Source: Branchiostoma floridae
Lineage: Eukaryota > Chordata > Leptocardii > Amphioxiformes > Branchiostomatidae
DNA: 64,000 nucleotides
Assembly: GCF_000003815.2 (NCBI RefSeq)
Contig: NC_049991.1
Location: forward strand, 7,405,716-7,469,715
Direction: 5' to 3'
In this document: one piece after another, positions 55,276 to 64,000 of the stretch
Layout of the letters: every line of letters starts with the position of its first letter
Position numbering within the stretch: the first letter of the stretch is position 1
Notes under the pieces: generated by a model
What the model saw: only the letters and a program-made list of their open reading frames with translations
Database searches by the model: none
Told to the model about the DNA's origin: nothing
Translations under genes and position numbers: made by a program

Positions 55276-57118
55276 GGTGTTCATGGTACAAAGGTGATGT
55301 AGAGATATCGACAAAAAGTCAAGCTATCGCGAAGTTGGATTCCAGAAAACAAGCTGACTAGCAAATCGTAGTAATTTCCATGAAGTGCCATATAACGACA
55401 CTCAAATTTGAAGTCAAACTTAGCTATCTTACGGATACGGGTGTATATGTTTTATAGATTTGAGAAAATACTGGTGCAACAGTCGTATAAAATCATAACA
55501 GTACCTGCAGAAAAATATCTGGCATGCAAAACAATTAGTCATGCAACGGATGCTGGCATGTTAAACATCATCACAAAGTCCGCCAGGGGGCGTGGTAGCG
55601 CAGCGCGTCCGTATATGACAATATTATGTGACCTGCTCCTGTGTATATTTATATACAATGACACTGACTACAAATGTGATGCAGTTGACTCTATTTAGAA
55701 AAAAAGCGAAACTTTACTTTGATCCGCTTGCTCTGCCTAACTGTGTATATGGCACAGTATATCACAAATCTCACTGGATTAAACATGTTGTAACAACATT
55801 AAAATAGCAATACACTTTTCCACTTCTTTCCTACCGTACCATGTCTCGAATCTAACGTTACAAATTGCACGGTAGGTACAACAAGAAGATTGTTTTATAT
55901 GATCAGCTCAAGCAGAGAATACGATTTTTATAACTATCTAGAATATCTGGTTATTAGTGTACTAAAACACAGTCAAAGCTTCAGATAAAAACTCAATTGA
56001 AAGGAGATATCCAAAGTACGCAAAGTGAATACAAAAAGGCTGCATTTGGAAATATTCATAAATCACAATATCACTGACACAACTGTGTTCGTCTCCGGCT
56101 AAAATATCTATCTTTTTAACTATTAATAAGCAAACATTCACACAACATCCATCCTAGCAGTTATCATCCAACCTATGGTTTACATAAATTATCATACGTC
56201 ATTCAATGTCGACCATTTTATCCTTGTCAATGTCATAGTCTCAAGCGTCACCTAGTGGATGCATCTATAGCTAGAGGGGCTTTTTGTGGGTCCACAGAGA
56301 GTATTTCTGGCAAATGACTGCAGATGCTGATATCATACATGCATATGTAGAGACGACTTTGATGACAAATATCGTATCTAATAGTCTTTTAAAAGAATGA
56401 TTTGCAACGCATACAGGCAAAAAACGTGCTAAAATGTAAAACACTGATACACAGTTTTCCTTTCTTTCACCTTGACCTTAACGTTTTAACGTCCGGCGGT
56501 CACCATGCAATAAAAGAGATAATCAGCTGTTCGGTAGACGCCCTATGTAACAGTTACAACAGCATAGTTGACGGCAAATTACAAAACTAAGCAAACTTTA
56601 TCTATCTTTCATTTCCTCTGTCATGAGTGTACGATTTTGTCTTGCAGTTCTATGTATCAAAGCTAGCTAAGGTGAGTTGCATCTTTATACACGTAGCCTC
56701 ACATTCCGTATTACCGATTCGAATTTTCTTTGAGAAGAGTAAAACGGCAACATGGCCGCGGGAATCACCATGACAACGAGGCTGTCGTCTGCACATCTTA
56801 GAAAAAACAAGATGGCGTTTCAAAGACAGACGAATGTTCTCACTTTCTCTACAATAGTATAGTAGATGCGTTCGTTGGTCTAGAAGTTCGTGACAAAATG
56901 AGCAAAACTTGGTGCAAATTGGTGAAAATGTGCAGTGATAAACTGCTCTCCAAGTCCTTTCGAGATTATACTGCTTGTATCTTTTTGGCGACGCCTCAGG
57001 GGCTGACCTAATATTAATTATTATTGACCCTGTCTCAGTCATTCTGCACCAAATTATGTCCATTTTTTCCAACTACAAGCTGCGTGCGTATCATCTATCC
57101 TATGAAGGTGCCTGTTAT

Positions 57119-60100
57119 CTAATATTCCCACAGTGTTTCTTTGTTGACTTCTGTGCCGGTGGCCCGAAACTGGCCGTTCTGCTCCCCTCGCAGATACTTG
57201 TCGTTCGGTGCCCGGATGCAGAACTTGCTGTGCTCGCGGAGCTCGATCAGGAAGTCGGTGCCGCCCTCCGACGACATTGCTACATTGTTCTCGCCTTCCA
57301 TCTTCCAGAACTTTCCGTCTTGACCTGTAAAGAGGAGGAAGGGTTAGTATGAGTATTGTTTTATTCTTTGGTCAATGGGTTCCGCCATGTTGGCATGTGA
57401 CGTCATTGGTCGGCCATTTTGGAATTTAACCAATTGTCGTTACAGGTCAATCAAGAAATCAGCTAGCCATTTCAGTCAACCAGTTTGAAATATTGACATT
57501 TCTGCCAATCAATGGTTTTAGAATATTCTACAGGACCGTCAGAGAATTACAAATGAAAAGAAATCCCATACGTTAACTCGTTGAGTTCTCTCACTAAAAA
57601 AAGGCACCAATACCTTTAAACCTGATGGTGTTAGTTCAATTATGAATAGAAAAAAAAGTGATATCTTTTTTGATTAAAAATAGACTACTTTGTTCAATAT
57701 AGGGGAAAAATGGGGAGTTTGAAATCTACCTTTCAGCTGGTAAGCTCCATCGTTGTTGATCATTTCAAAGATGCCGTAGTCTGCATGGTGGCACTCCAGT
57801 CTTTCACCCTTCCCTACCGCAACGAACCCGTGTGGTCCTCTCAGCACCAGCAGTGGTCTGTAAACAAACAAACAAATAAACAAGTAAATAAACACGCATC
57901 GTAGTCCTGAATTATGACAGTAATCAAACGAACAAGGGTTGCATCATTTTGCTTAGTTTTATGGCAAAAGATAAGAGCGTTTCCAAGAAATTTTTAAAAA
58001 ATGGTATATTTGCTACTTAAGCACACAGATTCTTAGTCTACATCACACATTCGTCTAGTACATTGGCAACTTTAATTATCATACGTCATACATATATAGC
58101 TCTTCTTCTTAACACACTGCTGTTCTATCCCAGAACGAGAACACTTAATGTACACTAATTTCCATGATTAAATACCTGTTGACGAGCTTGAACGTGAACT
58201 TGCAGGCGTCGGAGATCTCGTCGGCCGTGGCCGCTAGCTGTCCGTTCAGTTTCGTCGCCACGAACCGCCCGTGCCTAGCTTGGAAGGCGATCTGTCGTCC
58301 CAACCAGTGGATTTCAAACTGTGCGTCCGGGGAAGCACTGTAGCAACAAAAACAGCAAATTTAAAACATTAGCAATTCCATTTATCTAGAAGTCTTCAAG
58401 CTATTTTGGACACAAAAGAAATGAAAACAAAACCATAACAAAATGAAAACAAAACATTTTTAAAAAGGCAAATATCTGACACACGTGCACACACTCTTTC
58501 AATTAATGGTCGAACAGATAATTGCTATACTATCATTGGTTCAACTGCTAATTGTGATAGACAGTCATAAACGGTCCGCGCTTTCATTGAATCGGGCGGG
58601 GGACAGTATCGACTTCAGGTTGAATAATTTGTAGAAAACATGAGGTTTAATTTCTAAAAATGGTAAGATGACTGTGTTGAAAACGAGTTCAGTCGTTTTC
58701 ACAAACTGATCTATGAAACATTTTTATCTTCCCTCAGATGACTATTATAGGTAAGTGCTCTCTAAAAGAACAAGAAACATTCATTTTAAAACGAGGAAAG
58801 GACCAGGCTCTGTCCAGGCATGTGATTACCGAATCGCATCAAATTTTCCAACCTGTCAACCCAATAACATGATTGTACAATCTACAACCATGTGAAAAGA
58901 TGTAGTGACCCGTGAAAACACCTGTGCCACTTCTTAAGAACATTCCCACACCACCTGGACTGTATAAGATCTCATAATAGCACCTTAGTTTTTCTCACGA
59001 CTATTTCTTCTAGGTTGTGGGTCACCCACAACAGAGGATGTATTGTAATCAGCCTTTTTGTAAGGAAACTCAATTGTGAGGTAAAGTCTTGTGATAAATT
59101 CCTTTCCACAAACAGTTGAAGACCTGTTGTTATAGCAAAATTCCAATACAAAACCAAACCAAAAACCGGCCGATTACCTTATTTTTGTTATAGTCCGGAA
59201 TTCATCGTTGTGTTTAATTGAAATGTGCTAGCAATTTAAGTTGATTGACGTTTTCAGAATGCATTTTACTCATATGCAGGAGAAAAAGGAAAACTACATG
59301 CAATGAACAAGGCGATGACTGAGAAAATTTGAAGAAACGAGTAAAAAATAAAGTAGCGATACGAAAATAATCCGTGACGAATAAATTTTTCCGTGGCTTA
59401 TAATACGATTATGACTGGATCTTCTGTTACTCAGGCCTGAAAAAATACCTGAAAAACTTGATTTCTCACAGCCAGGACCCCACAAGCCGTGAACACCTGG
59501 GATATGTAGGTTATGGGCACAGCGGGGGTTACGGGGCCTTGGAATACGTACTATTCAAAGATCTCTCTTGAACGGTAATCCTCTTCACCAAATCAGTAAT
59601 TGCGGATTCAGGCAACTCGAGGACAAAATTTGAAAGACTGAATGAATAAATGCATGTATGCATGCATGCATGGAAACATTTCTTCATCGTAGCAAAACTA
59701 CTTAAGTAACAAGAGTTCGTAGACCTCATACCTCCATGAAATAGTCTGATTATGTACAAAGCTACATGTATCTGCCATCCAAAACTCAAGAGCATAGCAC
59801 ATCCAGTTCAAAAGATAAAAAAATGACTTTCTGCTGCAGTACCAATGTCACATACCAAGGAGCCCAAAATTGACCTTGACCTTTGTCTTCCCAACACTTA
59901 CCCACAAACCAAATATCATCGTAATCCATCCAGAGGTTCTTGAGTACTGCTCACTGCAAAATTCAGGCAGACATACACACAGACACACCCAAACCTATAC
60001 AGTGTATCTCCATTTTTCATTTAAATAAAAAACAAGAGTTGCACTCGCTACATACCTCTGCGATCCCGTTGCCTGGAGACCGGAGTTCCCGCCAGTTTTT

Positions 60101-60233
60101 AGCGTCCAGAACTTGTCGTTGTTGGTGCGGATGGACCACTTGCCCGACTCCTTGTCAATCTCCATCTGAAACGTCTCCAGATCGCTCTCCCCTCTCTCCT
60201 CGTCGAAGTCTTGGTTGGCTGCAACATCCACTC
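57119..60233 (-). CDS. fscn: Fascin, C-terminal four exons (5' part outside the window)
   Basis: Exons: 60233-60056, 58337-58176, 57857-57730, 57324-57119, with phases 1, 2, 2, 1 matching. They encode about 224 residues, the third and fourth beta-trefoil domains of fascin, which bundles actin filaments in filopodia. Recognisable parts are VDVAANQDFDEE, DKFWTLKTGG, RHGRFVATKLNGQLAA, VLRGPHGFVAV, EMINNDGAYQLKG and the terminal TLWEY, which closely follow vertebrate fascin-1 down to the final residues. The first exon enters in phase 1, so an upstream exon with trefoils 1 and 2 must lie beyond 64000. The TAG stop is at 57119-57121. It lies next to actin on the same strand. Confidence 0.93.
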
Positions 60234-60403
60234 CTAAAAGGGCAAAAGAAGTGGAGAATGTTTAATTCTTCGGACTTCTACTTGTTCTAGAGACACAGTC
60301 AAGGGTATTTTCAAGCATAAAGGGGCCCCAAACACAAAAGATATACTTCTAAAGGGCCGAAATATGCACATGATATAACTGTACTTAAATAGTGTTATTG
60401 CCT

Positions 60404-60608
60404 GCGCTAGTTCACCTTTATCCGTGGGGTAACGTTAACCTATATCCGTTCTTTTATCAAACTGCAATATTTTCAAATGCCCATTGATATGTAAAACTGT
60501 AATATTTTCAAAATATTACAGTTTGACACCAGCGTCCGTCTCTTTTCAAGATATCCCTAAATACGGACAACGGATGTAGGTTACCCCACGGATAAGGGTG
60601 GACTAGCG
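60404..60608. mobile_element. Small TIR element in fascin intron
   Basis: The left end (ttatccgtggggtaac at 60418-60433) and right end (gttaccccacggataa) are inverted repeats within longer imperfect ends (gctagttcacc / ggtggactagc). Inside, aaactgtaatattttcaaaa forms a second short palindrome. It is non-coding and MITE-sized. Confidence 0.6.
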
Positions 60609-62404
60609 TTACAGGAAAATGGAAATTTCGTCATGTAGCTTCTTCCTGCCTACTACAACTCATTGTTAAAGAAATGTTTATATGTATGAGTAGTTTTAAA
60701 AAGAAGAAGAACATAAGGCAACGGTGTGTGGATAAACAGAACTACTGAAAAAAGGAGGATGGAATGTTTGAATGAAAGAATAAGAAGGAAACAGGATGAT
60801 GAAAGAGTGAAGAAATTTGAAGTAGGCGACCGCCCACCTGGCAAACGTGCCAGCTACCCCAGCCAAGAGGATTTACTCACAAAAAGGCGATTGTTCGCAT
60901 GCTACCCGGGGTTCTTGTGGGAAACGAAACCACTATTAAGGATCTCAAGTTCACAGACAAACACATTCACGGTTTATGGTAATAGTCAAAATTGTCTAAA
61001 ATGTAACACAAATTGCTGTATTTCACTTTTGTTTTGATACGAGTGTACGGTGTTTGAATATGTTGCCAACTTTGGTCCATGACAGTGTTCTTTGGGCGGT
61101 ATACATTTTATGCATTGGCGACAAATAACGCGAGTTACAGTAAGTTAATCTTGATGTTGTCGAGAAACGGCAGTCCTAGGGTCAAACAAGGTCATTGTCA
61201 AGGCTTCTGTACAAAGCTGTCATGGTTCGTGATTCGGGGATGTTGGCAGCAAACTCTAGAAAATCCCAAAGTCTTTGGCTGTAGCACAGACAGAAGTGAT
61301 GATAGCGGGTAAAATACTAGTATAACAATGACGGAAATGTATGATGAGGGAGGGATGGTGTAGTGACGGTCACCAAAAAATTGACAGAAAAAATTCTCCC
61401 AAAAATTAAACGGATTGCGATTGAGGATCGTATACAACAAAGAAAATAGATACCCAACTATTCTCTAACAGTTTCAATCCGAAATGAGCTACATGTATAT
61501 ATGTATGTACATGTATCATATACGTAGTTGGTTGCCATTCTTCGACAATGGCCATGGTTTGGACCCTGGTCCATTGTGTGCCACTCGCACCATTATATGT
61601 ATCAACAATGGGAACAATGGCCCATTGAATGGTTGCGCAACGCGAACGTGATCACGTCGTGCAAATTTAAATGCTAATTGTGAAACGTCTATGTTTTGTT
61701 GTATTTGAATTTTTTTTATTATTTATGAGTGTAGTCCAGGCAGTGCTAGACTATGGACTATATGGAAACATGTTAATATTGTTAGTTAAATCCATAACAA
61801 AGTAGTTTCGTTTGCTTCAGAAGAAAGTAATGAAATGATTGTATCTAGTCAATTCTATGATAATAATCGCAATATACCCTCAAATTTTCATCTGTACAGA
61901 TCCGTACGTTATTCAAAACAAAGGAAAATGGGCTAACATGAGTACACAATCGTCCTTTCAGAAAACCACTGAGGTAACTTACGTTTCATGTGTGCAAAGT
62001 ACATTGAATTTCAATATAACAGAAGTCACATATGGCGTGTACAGATTCACTCTCTACATTTTTACTGTCTTTACAAATTAGTCATCGCGTTTTGAACTCT
62101 GTTCTGACTAAGGCTGAATCAACACGACGACCCTCGTATTCTCAGACGACAGGCAAGAACAATCGACGTTGCCATGACAACGGTATAGACGTTGTATGGG
62201 GAACACAAACAGGGCGTGACACTGAGGGTGCTGGGGTCGGCAGTATCTGTATATCACGGGAAGTTGTGTGCCGGAACATTGGGCGATTATTGGGAACAGT
62301 CGCTTTTCTTTAAAGGATAATCGATTTTAAGTAGTGGCGTGACTGCAATATAACACTCCTTTCATTATAGAGATAACTGAGAGATGATAATCATCAAGAT
62401 GCTT

Positions 62405-62670
62405 TTGATGATGATGATGATGATAGTAACTATGGTAACGATGATGAAGACAATGACAATAGTGATGATAAGAATTACATCATGAATTCATGATGAAGGT
62501 GATGATAACGATAATGATGATAATGATAATGACGATGATAGACAATGATGATGATAAGGAGGATAAGGATGATGATGGTGATAATAGTGATGATGGTGAT
62601 GATCATTATGATAATGATGTTGATGATGACGATGTTGATAATAATGATGATGATGATGATGATGATGATG
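62405..62670 (+). repeat. GAT/ATG trinucleotide-rich microsatellite
   Basis: A long imperfect run of gat, gataat and gatgat units ending in a pure (gat)n stretch near 62645-62670. Apparent frames rich in M or D are artefacts of this repeat. Confidence 0.95.
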
Positions 62671-64000
62671 AAGAAAGCAACTTTGAGAGGGGGCTATATG
62701 ATTAGATCTGCGGAGATATTTCTGTACACACTACACCTTATATTGGAGTTCATTCGTCAACATATTGTGCTGTTCCAAAATTTCTCATTTAGGACAACGC
62801 AATTGATCTACAAAAAATGTACACATCGCTATTAGTTTATGTTGAACAAATGCATTTCTTTGCTGTTGTACAAGTGTGTGCGAGCATAGAAATGTGATAT
62901 AGATATTTGTAACACGTGGACATTTGTTTAGTTCATGTACATTTTTACTCCCAACTAGGGATGACTCAACACAACTCTGGTGAGGTGCAGAGTTCGCAGA
63001 TGGATATCACGTGAAATTGATAAGTGATGAGTTATGCGTTACACAGTTCATTGATCGTTCGGCGACATGAAACAGGTACCAGGTCAACACCAGAAGTCAA
63101 AGGTTATCAGAAGATGGGAACGCCCAGCTTTCGCCGGGCGACTTTATTTTCAGCTGCAATATTTCTTTGCAATGAAAACGTACCTATATTTCCTAATGCG
63201 TAAACATTGACTAATATAATTTCAGGCTTAAACCTAAACAATGAATTGTTTTATGTTAATGGTTTGTCTTTAGATTACACATTACTATACCATCAACGTA
63301 AACAGCCTGCAATATTTCCATAAATTTTGTCCCGACTGTCTCATCGAGAACTTTGTTTTTTCTTTCAATTTTTTCTATGAGCCATTACCATCCGTCATTG
63401 TACATTCTTATATATCAAATTACGCAACTTTAAAATGGACTTTAAAAAGTCCCTAATTAAATCAGGGATGCCCTCTCGATGGCAGGGCACCATGTAACAA
63501 GATAATCTCGTACCCAGGGACAGTTGGGTCGCGCATTACTTAGTGTGATTGAGTTAAGTTTCTGTCGCCTTGGTCGAAAATTCGTTATGACAACATAGAG
63601 CGGAAATTGGAGAAATCCTATTAAAAGTTGAAAATGGTTGACACGACTAGGGTGACAGTAGTGGTGGTTTCGAGACAGCAGATGTCACAGTGTATATAGG
63701 TGGGGAGGGGGGCTGTAGATTTTGTTACCTAAAGTTTTCAAATACAGATAAGGCAGGTCACATTCGTAAAATTTACGTGTCCAAAACTTGTGGAAAAATT
63801 TCAATTTAGATTTGGCCTCTTTTTTCTCGGAAACATTTTAATACATAACGTCTATATTTAATACTTTTACCACTTTCGATAGAATAGAAGGTTATGTTTT
63901 CGTGAGTTTTCGTCAAGGTTAAACCCATTTGGCGAAGGTATGTGGTCTTGGAACTCTAGTTCGTAATATAAACTGTACTGCAAATTAGAAAAAAATAAAC

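Larger units (their letters stand above)
48240..57118. other. Intergenic region between actin and fascin
   Basis: About 9 kb with no recognisable coding exon on either strand. It holds a perfect hairpin (49707-49769), a (TG)n run (about 51531-51581) and, at its right end, the presumed fascin 3' UTR with a possible AATAAA at 55270-55275. Long frames at 51358-51694 are low-complexity products of the TG repeat. Confidence 0.7.
60234..64000 (-). other. Fascin intron running off the window
   Basis: No fascin trefoil 1-2 exon appears here on either strand, so this is probably all one intron of at least 3.7 kb. It contains a TIR element (60404-60608) and an ATG/GAT microsatellite (62405-62670). Bases 62700-64000 show nothing I can identify. 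Confidence 0.6.

Noticed and set aside
62490-62835. Frames rich in M or D
   Set aside because: They are translations of the GAT/ATG microsatellite.

Overview
The window reads as chordate genomic DNA, most probably from a lancelet (amphioxus, Branchiostoma). The reasons are short GT-AG introns of a few hundred bases, a 375-residue cytoplasmic-type actin, a fascin gene next to it, mosaic extracellular proteins built from phase-1 exons, and many small tRNA-derived SINEs and MITE-like foldback repeats. All gene models were built by hand from splice sites, reading phase and protein-family patterns. No database search was possible.

Layout. (1) About 209-25539, plus strand: the 3' part of one very large gene, 41 exons with unbroken reading phase and roughly 3,290 codons. 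It encodes a mosaic protein related to SVEP1/polydom: sushi and HYR repeats, an SVEP1-like linker, three GCC2/GCC3 cysteine-rich repeats, 21 tandem EGF domains, a pentraxin/laminin-G-like domain, two EGFs, a TSP1 repeat, a sushi, a second laminin-G-like domain, a SUEL/rhamnose-binding-lectin domain, a second linker with two GCC2/GCC3 repeats, a basic RRKR site, and a C-terminal transmembrane helix with a very short cytoplasmic tail. The start lies left of the window. (2) 25540-30294: intergenic DNA between two convergent genes, with MITEs and a SINE apparently nested in an older foldback element. (3) 30295-38158, minus strand: a complete nine-exon gene for a 477-residue protein with a signal-peptide-like N terminus, a PX-like domain and a C-terminal class I SAM-dependent methyltransferase domain. 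One intron holds a 523-bp foldback element with 181-bp near-perfect arms. (4) 38159-43244: intergenic, repeat-rich. (5) 43261-48235, minus strand: a cytoplasmic-type actin gene with five coding exons, an inferred noncoding first exon, a CCAAT/CArG/TATA promoter and four further perfect CArG boxes in intron 1. (6) 48240-57118: mostly featureless intergenic DNA. (7) 57119-60233, minus strand: the last four coding exons of fascin (the third and fourth beta-trefoils); the 5' part lies beyond the right edge.

How it fits together. Actin and its filament-bundling partner fascin sit side by side. From general knowledge, human ACTB/FSCN1 share 7p22.1 and ACTG1/FSCN2 share 17q25.3, so this looks like a very old chordate linkage. 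The two proteins I find most unusual are the membrane-anchored, lectin-bearing SVEP1-like mosaic and the PX-methyltransferase with an apparent signal peptide. Both calls rest on visual motif recognition and are testable by profile searches.
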